Positions 33,886 to 41,836 of a stretch of DNA of 64,000 bases are shown here, in pieces (position 1 is the first letter of the stretch; every line of letters starts with the position of its first letter). Source of the stretch: Mycolicibacterium monacense (GTDB lineage Bacteria > Actinomycetota > Actinomycetes > Mycobacteriales > Mycobacteriaceae); assembly GCF_010731575.1 (NCBI RefSeq), contig NZ_AP022617.1:2604001-2668000 (forward strand), in the 5' to 3' direction. The notes under the pieces were generated by a model, which was not told where the DNA came from, ran no database searches, and saw only the letters and a list, made by a program, of their open reading frames with translations. The translations under genes were made by a program, and so were the position numbers.

Positions 33886-34314
33886 ATGACATCGCGGCGC
33901 AAGCGTCCCGACCTCGCGGCGATGCTGGCGCCACTGCTCCGCGACCTGGCCGCCGCCGAGGTGCCGATACTCGAAGAGCATGGCCTGACGATGTGGGGTT
34001 ACAGCGTGCTGGTGGCGCTCGACCGCTCACCGATGCGCACGCAGGCCGCGCTGGCCGAGGCGATCAACGCGGACAAGACCCGCATCATCCCGACCCTCGA
34101 CGACCTACAGAGCCGGGGCTACATCGAGCGTCACCCCGCGCCCGACGACCGCCGGGTGCGCCTGCTGGCGATCACCGAGGCCGGCCGCGCCGTGAAGGAT
34201 GCCGCGCAGGACGACATTCAGCGCGGCGAGAACCGCTGGCTGTCGAGGCTGTCGGCCGCGGACCGCGCCACGTTCGTTCGGCTGCTGCAACAGCTCACCG
34301 ATGACTGGCGCTGA
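33886..34314 (+). CDS. MarR-family transcriptional regulator
   Basis: A 142-residue MarR/winged-helix regulator: dimerisation helices at both ends, the recognition part MRTQAALAEAINADKTRIIPTLDDLQSRGYIERHPAPDDRRVRLLAITEAGRA (about 47-100) with the typical D-x-R-(R) wing. These proteins usually repress a neighbouring divergent gene and release DNA on binding a small aromatic ligand. There is no clear Shine-Dalgarno, so the transcript may be leaderless. It converges on recX with a 2-base gap. Confidence 0.88.
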   Translation: MTSRRKRPDLAAMLAPLLRDLAAAEVPILEEHGLTMWGYSVLVALDRSPMRTQAALAEAINADKTRIIPTLDDLQSRGYIERHPAPDDRRVRLLAITEAGRAVKDAAQDDIQRGENRWLSRLSAADRATFVRLLQQLTDDWR

Positions 34315-34316
34315 GC

Positions 34317-34868
34317 TCAGACCCGGCGCCGCTCCCGCTCGCCGGCGAGCTCGACGGTGACCACGTCGAGCGCCATCGACTGGCTGTAGCCGCGGCGGGC
34401 CAGCATGCCGGCCATCCGCCGCTTGACCTTGAGGTCCGAACCCGGTTCGTCGTCGAGTTTCTCGCGGCGCAGCCGGTCGCGGACCAATCGCTCGGCCCGG
34501 TCGCGTTCGGCCCCGGCATCGATGTCGGCGAGCGACGAACTGATCACCTCGTCGTCGACACCCTTGCGGCGCAGCTCAGCGGCCAACGCGCGCTTGCCTT
34601 TTCCGGCGTACAGGTGGCGCGACCGCACCCACTGCTCGGCGAAGTCCTCGTCGTCGACGAGCCCGACCTCGACCAACCGGTCGAGCACCCGGGCCACGAC
34701 GGGTTCGTCGTAGCCGCGCTGTGTCAGCTTGCCTGACAACTCCGCGCGAGTGCGGGCCCGCGCGGTGAGCAGGCGCAGACAGTAGGCGTGCGCCTGCTCC
34801 TCGCGGTTCGGCTCGGAGTCGGGGTCGGGACCGGACTCAGAAGTCGACGGGTGCGGGAAGGACGTCAT
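34317..34868 (-). CDS. recX: RecA regulator RecX
   Basis: A 183-residue RecX, which binds inside RecA filaments and inhibits them. It is built of three-helix repeats: [59 protein letters not shown], followed by [27 protein letters not shown] and a third repeat with LRREKLDD near [16 protein letters not shown]. The start overlaps the recA 3' end by 32 bases, the usual coupled recA-recX arrangement in mycobacteria, so it is co-induced by DNA damage. Confidence 0.94.
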   Translation of the reverse strand: MTSFPHPSTSESGPDPDSEPNREEQAHAYCLRLLTARARTRAELSGKLTQRGYDEPVVARVLDRLVEVGLVDDEDFAEQWVRSRHLYAGKGKRALAAELRRKGVDDEVISSSLADIDAGAERDRAERLVRDRLRREKLDDEPGSDLKVKRRMAGMLARRGYSQSMALDVVTVELAGERERRRV

Positions 34869-35880
34869 CAGCGGTCACCACGGCACCGATGTTGAGCTTC
34901 TCTTTGATCTTCTTCTCGATCTCGTTGGCCACATCGCCGTTCTCCAGCAGGAACTTACGGGCGTTCTCCTTGCCCTGGCCCAACTGCTCCCCCTCGTAGG
35001 TGAACCAGGAACCGGACTTGCGGATGAAGCCGTGCTCCACGCCCATGTCGATGAGCGAGCCTTCCTTGCTGATGCCCTTGCCGTAGAGGATGTCGAATTC
35101 GGCCTGCTTGAACGGCGGCGACACCTTGTTCTTGACGATCTTGACCCGGGTGCGGTTACCCACCGCATCGGTGCCGTCCTTGAGGGTCTCGATGCGGCGG
35201 ACATCCATGCGGACCGAGGCATAGAACTTCAGCGCCTTACCGCCCGTGGTGGTCTCGGGCGAGCCGAACATCACGCCGATCTTCTCGCGGAGCTGGTTGA
35301 TGAAGATCGCGGTGGTGCCCGAATTGCTCAGCGCGCCGGTGATCTTGCGCAGCGCCTGGCTCATCAACCGGGCCTGCAGACCGACGTGACTGTCGCCCAT
35401 CTCACCCTCGATCTCGGCGCGGGGCACCAGTGCGGCGACCGAGTCGATGACCAGGATGTCCAGCGCACCGGAGCGGATCAGCATGTCGGCGATCTCGAGA
35501 GCCTGCTCACCGGTGTCGGGCTGGGAGACCAGCAGCGAGTCGGTGTCCACCCCGAGCTTCTTGGCGTAGTCGGGATCCAGCGCGTGCTCGGCGTCGATGA
35601 ACGCCGCGATGCCGCCGGCGGCCTGGGCGTTGGCCACCGCGTGCAATGCGACGGTGGTCTTACCGGAGGACTCCGGACCGTAGATCTCGATGACGCGGCC
35701 GCGCGGCAGGCCGCCGATGCCCAGCGCCACGTCCAGGGCGATGGAGCCGGTCGGGATGACCGAGATCGGCGCGCGGACCTCGTCGCCGAGCCGCATCACC
35801 GAGCCTTTACCGTGACTCTTCTCGATCTGCGCGAGCGCCAGTTCGAGGGCCTTCTCGCGATCGGGTGCCTGCGGTGCCAT
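34837..35880 (-). CDS. recA: Recombinase RecA
   Basis: A 347-residue RecA. Walker A is GPESSGKTT, Walker [10 protein letters not shown], loop L1 [21 protein letters not shown] and L2 [20 protein letters not shown] are complete. Homologous strand exchange and LexA co-protease activity follow from the family. Unlike M. tuberculosis RecA there is no intein: the insertion point after RVKIVKNK is directly followed by [27 protein letters not shown] at 35880 is preferred over the upstream ATG at 35892 (METD), by comparison with other mycobacterial RecA proteins. Upstream lie a PafBC-type promoter and, further out, an SOS box. Confidence 0.97.
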   Translation of the reverse strand: MAPQAPDREKALELALAQIEKSHGKGSVMRLGDEVRAPISVIPTGSIALDVALGIGGLPRGRVIEIYGPESSGKTTVALHAVANAQAAGGIAAFIDAEHALDPDYAKKLGVDTDSLLVSQPDTGEQALEIADMLIRSGALDILVIDSVAALVPRAEIEGEMGDSHVGLQARLMSQALRKITGALSNSGTTAIFINQLREKIGVMFGSPETTTGGKALKFYASVRMDVRRIETLKDGTDAVGNRTRVKIVKNKVSPPFKQAEFDILYGKGISKEGSLIDMGVEHGFIRKSGSWFTYEGEQLGQGKENARKFLLENGDVANEIEKKIKEKLNIGAVVTADDVLPAPVDF

Positions 35881-35934
35881 GTCTGTCTCCATCCTCGTGA
35901 TGTTCGGTTGACCGGTGCCGGTCAGTTGGCCGTG

Positions 35935-35957
35935 ACGCTAGAGGGACCCACCGACAA
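35935..35957 (-). promoter_or_regulatory. PafBC-type promoter of recA (P1)
   Basis: On the minus strand TTGTCGGTG (35957-35949), 8 bases, then TAGCGT (35940-35935): an exact match to the TTGTCRGTG-N8-TAnnnT element of the LexA-independent mycobacterial DNA-damage response, 54 bases before the recA start. Confidence 0.85.
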
Positions 35958-36002
35958 GTCGGCGTGAGCAGGCATCTAGCCGTCGAACACCACCCACCAT
36001 AG

Positions 36003-36018
36003 ACGAACACCTGTTCGA
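36003..36018. promoter_or_regulatory. LexA operator (SOS box) of recA (P2)
   Basis: ACGAACACCTGTTCGA, one mismatch from TCGAAC-N4-GTTCGA. It lies 45 bases beyond the PafBC element, reproducing the two-promoter arrangement known for mycobacterial recA. It is also about 110 bases upstream of the divergent hypA. Confidence 0.8.
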
Positions 36019-36125
36019 CTCAAGTGGACACGCCGATGGCCACCACGGCGATCGGTGATTCCACCCGCCGGGGCTGCGCACCGGCCTATCGTGAGGGCAC
36101 CGCCCCCGTCGAGGACGGCACACCG

Positions 36126-36455
36126 ATGCACGAGATGGCGATCACCCAGAGCGTTGTCGACGCGGTCTGTGACCACGCCGCCGGCCGACGCGTGCACAGC
36201 GTCCGGCTCGAGGTGGGCGCACTGTGCGCCGTGGTGCCCGATGCGATGCGGTTCTGCTTCGAGCTGGCCACCGAGGGCACCGCCGCCGACGGCGCCCGCC
36301 TCGACCTCGATGTGCGGCCGGGACTCGCGCGCTGCCGCACCTGTGACACCGACTTCGAACTGACCGACCTGATCCTGCTGTGCCCGTGCGGCAGCGCCGA
36401 CGTGGAAGTGCGCGCCGGACGCGACCTGCGGATCCTCTCGATGGAAGTGAGCTGA
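36126..36455 (+). CDS. hypA: Hydrogenase nickel-insertion protein HypA
   Basis: A 109-residue HypA, which delivers nickel with HypB to the hydrogenase large subunit. It begins [14 protein letters not shown], with His2 the nickel ligand, so ATG 36126 is certain although the frame is open to 36024. The zinc domain has CRTCDTDF and CPCGS near residues 73 and 90; the second pair is C-x-C instead of the usual C-x2-C. First gene of the hydrogenase locus, divergent from recA; no convincing promoter of its own is seen in the 245-base gap. It is followed after two bases by hypB. Confidence 0.94.
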   Translation: MHEMAITQSVVDAVCDHAAGRRVHSVRLEVGALCAVVPDAMRFCFELATEGTAADGARLDLDVRPGLARCRTCDTDFELTDLILLCPCGSADVEVRAGRDLRILSMEVS

Positions 36456-36457
36456 CC

Positions 36458-37249
36458 ATGTGCGCAACCTGTGGCTGCGGCGGCGACGACGCGGTGATCA
36501 CCCTGGGCCACGATCACCCGCACCCGCACCAGCACGACCACCCGCACCAGCACGACCATGATCACGACCACCCCCACACCGAGACGGTGACCCTGGAACA
36601 GAAGGTGCTCGCGCGCAACGACGACATCGCCGCGCACAATCGCCGCTGGCTCGCCGAGCGCGACATCCTCGCGCTCAACGTCACCAGTTCCCCGGGGGCG
36701 GGCAAGACCACCCTGCTGGAACGGACCATCCGCGAACTCGGTGCGCACCGCCCCATCGCCGTGATCGAGGGTGACCAGGAGACGGCGCTCGACGCCGATC
36801 GCATCCGGGCGGCAGGCGCCCGGGCCGTGCAGGTCAACACCGGCGCCGGGTGCCACCTCGACGCGCTGATGGTGCGCCGCGCCCTCGAGGCGCTCGACCC
36901 CGACCCCGGCACGCTGCTGTTCATCGAGAACGTCGGCAACCTCGTCTGCCCCGCGCTGTTCGACCTCGGTGAGCACGGCAAGGTGGTCATCATCTCGGTC
37001 ACCGAGGGCACCGACAAACCGTTGAAGTACCCGCACATGTTTGCCGCCGCCGGCTTGATCATCGTCAACAAGACCGATCTGTTGCCGTACGTGGAGTTCG
37101 ACGTCGACGCGTGCACCCGCTACGCCCAATCGCTGAACCCGGGCGTCGGCGTGCTGCCGGTGTCGGCCACCACGGGCCGAGGTCTCGAGCAGTGGTACGG
37201 GTGGATCGAATTCCTGGCAAACCCGTCCAAGAACCCGATCATGTCGTGA
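36458..37249 (+). CDS. hypB: Hydrogenase nickel-incorporation GTPase HypB
   Basis: A 263-residue SIMIBI-class GTPase. It starts MCATCGCGG, the high-affinity nickel motif, followed by a His-rich stretch with 12 His in about 26 residues (nickel storage). The G domain has [14 protein letters not shown] (Walker A), [23 protein letters not shown] with the conserved metal-binding Cys-His at the dimer interface, [18 protein letters not shown], and VNKTDLLPY (G4). The start directly follows hypA (two bases). The next gene, hhyS, has its own probable promoter in the 119-base gap. Confidence 0.95.
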   Translation: MCATCGCGGDDAVITLGHDHPHPHQHDHPHQHDHDHDHPHTETVTLEQKVLARNDDIAAHNRRWLAERDILALNVTSSPGAGKTTLLERTIRELGAHRPIAVIEGDQETALDADRIRAAGARAVQVNTGAGCHLDALMVRRALEALDPDPGTLLFIENVGNLVCPALFDLGEHGKVVIISVTEGTDKPLKYPHMFAAAGLIIVNKTDLLPYVEFDVDACTRYAQSLNPGVGVLPVSATTGRGLEQWYGWIEFLANPSKNPIMS

Positions 37250-37255
37250 GACCCG

Positions 37256-37284
37256 TTGACAGAACAATCGCGTCGGAGTAGACC
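37256..37284 (+). promoter_or_regulatory. SigA-like promoter upstream of hhyS
   Basis: TTGACA (37256-37261), a 17-base spacer and TAGACC (37279-37284), lying directly after the hypB stop. The -35 is perfect, the -10 departs at the last base. The resulting leader of about 77 bases is GC-rich and can fold (GGGTCG near 37315 with CGACCC near 37347 around an inner GGGG/CCCC stem), ending just before the GGAAAG ribosome site of hhyS. Confidence 0.55.
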
Positions 37285-37368
37285 CAGAACTTAGCGCCGC
37301 GCAAGTGGGCCGAGGGTCGACTCCGGCGGCGCAGGGGTCGTCAGCCCCGACCCCGGAAAGCTGTGGCG

Positions 37369-38424
37369 ATGCCGACTGAGGCAGCAGTCAAAGCGGAAGA
37401 GGCGCTGATCCATGTTCTCTGGATCAATGCCGGATTGAGTTGCGACGGTGATTCTGTGGCGCTGACTGCCGCCACCCAGCCCAGTATCGAGGAGATCGCG
37501 CTCGGCGCCCTCCCCGGACTGCCCAAGATCGCCGTTCACTGGCCCCTGATCGATTTCGAATGCGGACCGAACGGGGGCGCCGACGACTTCCTCGAATGGT
37601 TCTTCAGAGCGGACAGAGGCGAATTGGAACCGTTCGTGTTGGTCGTCGAGGGATCCATCCCGAACGAGGCGATCAAGGACGAGGGATATTGGTGCGGGTT
37701 CGGTAACAACCCGGCCACCGGCCAACCGATGACCACCAGCGAGTGGCTCGACCGGTTGACGCCCAAGGCGACCGCAGTGGTCGCGGTGGGCACCTGCGCG
37801 ACCTACGGCGGCATCCACGCCATGGCGGGTAATCCCACCGGAGCCATGGGTGTGCCCGACTATCTCGGCTGGGACTGGAAGAGCAAGGCGGGCATACCGA
37901 TCGTCTGCGTTCCGGGGTGCCCGATACATCCGGACAACCTGGCCGAGACGCTCACCTACCTGCTCTACATGGCCACCGATCAGGCGCCGATGATCCCGTT
38001 GGACGATGCTCTGCGGCCGCAGTGGCTTTTCGGTCAGTCAGTACACGAGGGGTGTGACCGCGCCGGCTACTACGAGCAGGGTGATTTCGCCACCGAGTAC
38101 GGGTCGCCGAAATGCATTGTGAAGCTGGGCTGTTGGGGCCCGGTGGTGAAATGCAACGTGCCCAAGCGAGGATGGATCAACGGTGTCGGGGGGTGCCCCA
38201 ACGTCGGCGGCATCTGCATCGGATGCACCATGCCCGGCTTCCCGGACAAGTTCATGCCGTTCATGGACGAACCACCGGGCGGCAAGGTCTCGACCACCGC
38301 ATCCACCCTGTACGGATCGGTCATCCGCAGCCTGCGCCACGTCACCGGCCGCACCGTCGACAAAGAACCGAAGTGGCGCCACCCCGGAACGAAACTCGAG
38401 ACGGGCGCGACGCGCACCTGGTAG
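37369..38424 (+). CDS. hhyS: [NiFe]-hydrogenase small subunit, group 1h (Hhy) type
   Basis: A 351-residue iron-sulfur subunit that passes electrons from the NiFe site outward. It has no Tat signal and no C-terminal membrane helix. The proximal cluster motif is NAGLSCDGDS, where the usual second Cys of CxxC is replaced by Asp, as in the O2-tolerant actinobacterial hydrogenase; the other proximal ligands are in VGTCATYGG and VPGCPIHPDN. Distal and medial clusters use VHEGCDRAGYY, KLGCWGPVVKCNV and GGICIGCTMPGFPDKF. ATG 37369 is chosen for its GGAAAG spacing; GTG 37363 would add two residues. In M. smegmatis a homologous hydrogenase (Hyd2) also lies beside recA. A hairpin spans its stop codon. 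Confidence 0.92.
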   Translation: MPTEAAVKAEEALIHVLWINAGLSCDGDSVALTAATQPSIEEIALGALPGLPKIAVHWPLIDFECGPNGGADDFLEWFFRADRGELEPFVLVVEGSIPNEAIKDEGYWCGFGNNPATGQPMTTSEWLDRLTPKATAVVAVGTCATYGGIHAMAGNPTGAMGVPDYLGWDWKSKAGIPIVCVPGCPIHPDNLAETLTYLLYMATDQAPMIPLDDALRPQWLFGQSVHEGCDRAGYYEQGDFATEYGSPKCIVKLGCWGPVVKCNVPKRGWINGVGGCPNVGGICIGCTMPGFPDKFMPFMDEPPGGKVSTTASTLYGSVIRSLRHVTGRTVDKEPKWRHPGTKLETGATRTW

Positions 38425-38433
38425 GTGCGCGTC
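38409..38433 (+). promoter_or_regulatory. Intercistronic hairpin between hhyS and hhyL
   Basis: GACGCGCACC (38409-38418) and GGTGCGCGTC (38424-38433) pair perfectly around TGGTA, so the hhyS stop codon lies in loop and stem. There is no U-tract and hhyL follows after 77 bases, so it is more likely an mRNA processing, stability or attenuation element than a full terminator. Confidence 0.6.
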
Positions 38434-38510
38434 GTCGCGTCCGCACCTGCGCGCCGGAGTCGGCTGATCCCCGTCGGCGCGCGGACTGCTGAGCACGAGA
38501 GAAGGATTCG

Positions 38511-40307
38511 ATGACCACGACTATCCCCGACCCGTCGCACGTCAAGCGGGAACCCGGCCAACTGGTGGAGATGGCCTGGGACCCCATCACCCGCATCGTC
38601 GGCAGCCTCGGCATCTACACCAAGGTCGACTTCGAGAACCGCGAAGTCGTGGAGTGCCACAGCACCTCGTCGATCTTCCGCGGCTACTCCATCTTCATGA
38701 AGGGCAAGGATCCGCGCGACGCCCACTTCATCACCAGCCGGATCTGCGGTATCTGCGGAGACAACCACGCCACGTGCTCGTGTTACACGCAGAACATGGC
38801 CTACGGGGTGCAGCCCCCGCACCTGGCCGAGTGGTTGGTCAACCTCGGCGAGGCCGCGGAATACATGTTCGACCACAACATCTTCCAGGAGAACCTCGTC
38901 GGGGTCGACTACTGCGAGAAGATGGTCGCCGAGACCAACCCGTCGGTGCTGGCCAAGGCGGAGAACGCCCAGGCGCCGCACGCCGACATGCACGGCTACC
39001 GCACGATCGCCGAGATCATGCGGGCGCTCAACCCGTTCACCGGCGAGTTCTACCGGGAGGCACTGCAGGTCAGCCGGTGGACACGAGAGATGTTCTGTCT
39101 CATGGAAGGTCGGCACGTCCACCCGTCGACCCTGTATCCCGGCGGGATCGGCACCACGGCGACCGTCCAGCTGATGACCGACTACATGACCCGGCTGATG
39201 CGCTACGTGGAGTTCATGAAGAAGGTCGTGCCGATGCACGACGATCTGTTCGACTTCTTCTACGAAGCGCTACCCGGCTACGACCAGGTGGGGCTGCGAC
39301 GCACGCTGCTCGGCTGCTGGGGTTCGTTCCAGGATCCCGAGCACTGCAACTTCAGCTACAAGGACATGGAGGCCTGGGGTCGCAAGATGTTCGTCACCCC
39401 CGGCGTCGTGGTGGACGGCAAACTCGTCACCACATCGCTGGTCGACATCAACCTGGGCATCCGAATCCTGTTGGGTCACAGTTACTACGAGGACTGGACC
39501 GATCAGGAGATGTTCGTCAAGACCGACCCGTTGGGAAATCCGGTCGACCGGCGGCACCCGTGGAATCAGCACACCAACCCCAAACCGCAGAAGCGCGACT
39601 TCGACGAGAACTACAGCTGGGTGATGTCACCGCGCTGGTTCGACGGCAACGACCACCTGGCACTGGACACCGGCGGCGGGCCGCTGGCGCGTCTGTGGTC
39701 GACGGCACTGGCGAATCTCGTCGACATCGGCTACGTGAAGTCCACCGGTCACAGTGTGCAGATCAACCTGCCCAAGACCGCGCTCAAGGGTCCGGTGGAA
39801 CTCGAGTGGAAGATCCCGCAGTACGGCAGCAACACGCTCGAACGCAACCGGGCCCGCACGTACTTCCAGGCCTATGCGGCGGCGTGCGCGCTGCACTTCG
39901 CCGAGAAGGCGCTGACGGAGATCCGGGCCGGCCGCACCAAGACGTGGGAGCGTTTCGAGGTGCCCGACGAAGGTATCGGCTGCGGCTTCACCGAGGCGGT
40001 GCGCGGGGTGCTCAGCCACCACATGGTGATTCGCGACGGCAAGATCGCCAACTACCACCCGTATCCGCCGACGCCGTGGAACGCCAACCCGCGCGACAGC
40101 TACGGCACACCGGGACCGTACGAGGACGCCGTACAGGGTCAACCGATCTTCGAGGAGAACGGTCGGGAGAAGTTCAAGGGCATCGACATCATGCGGACGG
40201 TGCGCAGCTTCGACCCGTGTCTGCCCTGCGGGGTGCACATGTACCTGGGCGGCGGGAAGTCGTTGGAGTTGCTGCACTCCCCCACCCAGTCCGTCACCGG
40301 GGAATAG
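38511..40307 (+). CDS. hhyL: [NiFe]-hydrogenase large subunit, group 1h (Hhy) type
   Basis: A 598-residue catalytic subunit holding the NiFe(CN)2CO site that splits H2. The N-terminal ligand motif L1 is RICGICGDNHATC (near residue 78) and the C-terminal L2 is DPCLPCGVHMY (near residue 570), giving four Cys ligands. A 22-residue tail after the motif's His (MYLGGGKS to VTGE) should be removed by the maturation protease encoded at 43955. Other conserved blocks are DPITRIVGSLGIYTKVDF, HPSTLYPGGIGTT and NYHPYPPTPWNANPRDSYGTPGPYE. Group 1h enzymes in Mycobacterium and Streptomyces scavenge atmospheric H2 during starvation. GAGAGAAGGA before the ATG at 38511. Confidence 0.95.
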   Translation: MTTTIPDPSHVKREPGQLVEMAWDPITRIVGSLGIYTKVDFENREVVECHSTSSIFRGYSIFMKGKDPRDAHFITSRICGICGDNHATCSCYTQNMAYGVQPPHLAEWLVNLGEAAEYMFDHNIFQENLVGVDYCEKMVAETNPSVLAKAENAQAPHADMHGYRTIAEIMRALNPFTGEFYREALQVSRWTREMFCLMEGRHVHPSTLYPGGIGTTATVQLMTDYMTRLMRYVEFMKKVVPMHDDLFDFFYEALPGYDQVGLRRTLLGCWGSFQDPEHCNFSYKDMEAWGRKMFVTPGVVVDGKLVTTSLVDINLGIRILLGHSYYEDWTDQEMFVKTDPLGNPVDRRHPWNQHTNPKPQKRDFDENYSWVMSPRWFDGNDHLALDTGGGPLARLWSTALANLVDIGYVKSTGHSVQINLPKTALKGPVELEWKIPQYGSNTLERNRARTYFQAYAAACALHFAEKALTEIRAGRTKTWERFEVPDEGIGCGFTEAVRGVLSHHMVIRDGKIANYHPYPPTPWNANPRDSYGTPGPYEDAVQGQPIFEENGREKFKGIDIMRTVRSFDPCLPCGVHMYLGGGKSLELLHSPTQSVTGE

Positions 40308-40310
40308 GGC

Positions 40311-41195
40311 ATGTGTCCGGCCGCGCCGAGTGAACACGATGCGGACGCGGACACGCGCTGGCGCACGGCGGGCGAGCGCATCCAGACGCTGCTGGACGCC
40401 AGTTCGGCGGGCGGCGCCGCCGCGCGGGAACGCGCCGAGCAGTTGGTCGGCGAGGTCACCGACCTGTACGGGGCGGCGCTGGGCCGGATGCTCGACCTCG
40501 CGGTGAGCGCCGATCCCGACCTCGTCGACGCCGTCGCGGCCGACCCGCTCGTCGCCAGCCTGCTGCTGGTACACGGTATGCACCCGCACAGCGTCGAGCG
40601 GCGGATCACCGACGCGCTCGACACCGTCCGGCCCTACCTCGGCTCGCACGGTGGCGATGTCCACCTGCTCGGTGTCGACGGGGACACGGCGCGGCTGCGG
40701 TTCGCCGGCAGCTGCAAGAGCTGTCCGTCCTCGGCGGTCACCCTCGAGCTGGCCGTGGAGGACGCGATCCGCGCCGCCGCGCCGGAGATCGAGACCATCG
40801 AAGTCGTTGCAGAAGACCGTGATCCGGCCGATACGGTCATCCCCGCCGAGTCGCTGTTCACCCGGGTGCACGGTTCGGCGTCCTGGCTGCCCGTACCCGG
40901 GCTGGCCGAGATCCTGCCCGGAGAGGTCGGCGGGTTCGCCGTCGCCGGAACGCCGGTCCTGGTCTGCCGGCTCGACGAGACGCTCTACGCCTACCGCGAC
41001 CGGTGTGGCCGTTGCGATGCCTCGATGGCGGGCGCACGCCTCACCGGCGAGGTGCTGCGGTGCCCGCGCTGCGACGCCGGGTTCGACGTGGTGCACGCCG
41101 GGGCGGGCCTCGAAGGTCTCGACCGGCTCGAACCGGTGCCGGTACTGCGGCGTCAGGGCGTGTGGGCGGTCGCGATCGCCGAGAGCGTGGCCTGA
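40311..41195 (+). CDS. NifU-domain/Rieske-like fusion protein of the hydrogenase operon
   Basis: A 294-residue protein of two parts. Residues about 95-170 are a NifU C-terminal-type domain (RRITDALDTVRPYLGSHGGDVHLLGVDG and the cluster motif CKSCPSSAVTLELAVEDAI). Residues about 180-290 have a Rieske-like fold outline (WLPVPGLAEILPGEVGGFAVAGTPVLVCRLDETLYAYRDRC), but the ligand set is CGRC and CPRC, with no His, so it would bind a [2Fe-2S] or rubredoxin-like iron by four Cys rather than a true Rieske centre. It starts three bases after hhyL, suggesting an electron acceptor for HhyS or a cluster-assembly factor. Its stop overlaps the next ATG (TGATG). Confidence 0.85.
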   Translation: MCPAAPSEHDADADTRWRTAGERIQTLLDASSAGGAAARERAEQLVGEVTDLYGAALGRMLDLAVSADPDLVDAVAADPLVASLLLVHGMHPHSVERRITDALDTVRPYLGSHGGDVHLLGVDGDTARLRFAGSCKSCPSSAVTLELAVEDAIRAAAPEIETIEVVAEDRDPADTVIPAESLFTRVHGSASWLPVPGLAEILPGEVGGFAVAGTPVLVCRLDETLYAYRDRCGRCDASMAGARLTGEVLRCPRCDAGFDVVHAGAGLEGLDRLEPVPVLRRQGVWAVAIAESVA

Positions 41196-41836
41196 TGACG
41201 ACCTCCGCCTACGACATCCTGGCCCGGATCCGGGCCGCCCGCACCGAACCCCGGCCCGCGGGCGAGCGGTGCGAGATGTGCGCGGAGCCGATCGCCGACG
41301 AGCACCAGCACGTGGTGAACGTCGAGGGCCGGCAACTGATGTGCGTCTGCCGCGGCTGCTATCTGCTGTTCACCGACACGCACGCCGCGCTGCGGTATCG
41401 CGCGGTGCCCGACCGCTACCTCGTCTTCGAGGACTTCGCACTCGACCGCCGGCACTGGGAGGCGCTGCAGATTCCTGTCGGTCTGGCGTTCTTCTTCCGC
41501 AATTCGGCCCTCGGGCGGGTGGTCGCGTTCTATCCGGGACCCGCCGGTGCGACCGAATCCGAACTCGACCTCACCGCATGGCAGGACATCCGGCTGGCCG
41601 ACCCGCGGGTGGACCTGCCCGCCGAGGACACCGAGGCACTGCTGGTGCGCATGCCGGAGCGCACCGACACCGACGCCTCGCCGCGCGGCTACCTGCTGCC
41701 GATCGACGCCTGTTACGAACTGGTCGGCCGGATGCGCATGCTGTGGCACGGGTTCGACGGCGGCGCCGAGGTCCGCGACTATCTCACCGGGTTCTTCGAC
41801 GCGGTCGCCGAACGGTGCAGGACGGTGTCGCGGTGA
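41195..41836 (+). CDS. DUF5947 family hydrogenase-operon protein
   Basis: A 213-residue cytosolic protein resembling DUF5947. A Cys-rich head carries CEMCAEPIADEHQH and CVCRGCYLLF (a likely zinc or iron-sulfur site, four or five Cys plus His), followed by RYRAVPDRYLVFEDFALDRRHWEALQIPVGLAFFFRNSALGRVVAFYPGPAGATESEL and DACYELVGRMRMLWHGFDGG. The family is found in actinobacterial hydrogenase loci; function unknown. Start and stop both overlap neighbours (TGATG at 41193, GTGA at 41833), so it is translated as part of a tightly coupled block and probably needed in fixed ratio with its neighbours. Confidence 0.8.
   Translation: MTTSAYDILARIRAARTEPRPAGERCEMCAEPIADEHQHVVNVEGRQLMCVCRGCYLLFTDTHAALRYRAVPDRYLVFEDFALDRRHWEALQIPVGLAFFFRNSALGRVVAFYPGPAGATESELDLTAWQDIRLADPRVDLPAEDTEALLVRMPERTDTDASPRGYLLPIDACYELVGRMRMLWHGFDGGAEVRDYLTGFFDAVAERCRTVSR

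Noticed and set aside
34837..35880. Looked for a RecA intein as in M. tuberculosis
   Set aside because: The protein is contiguous across the known insertion point, with normal length and no intein motifs.
36474..36580. Repetitive CAC/GAC stretch in hypB as a DNA repeat or CRISPR-like array
   Set aside because: It encodes the in-frame His-rich nickel-binding segment; there are no spacers.
38654..40333. 559-codon open frame overlapping hhyL in another frame
   Set aside because: Arg/Pro/Gly-rich shadow of the well-conserved hydrogenase large subunit; no motif of its own.
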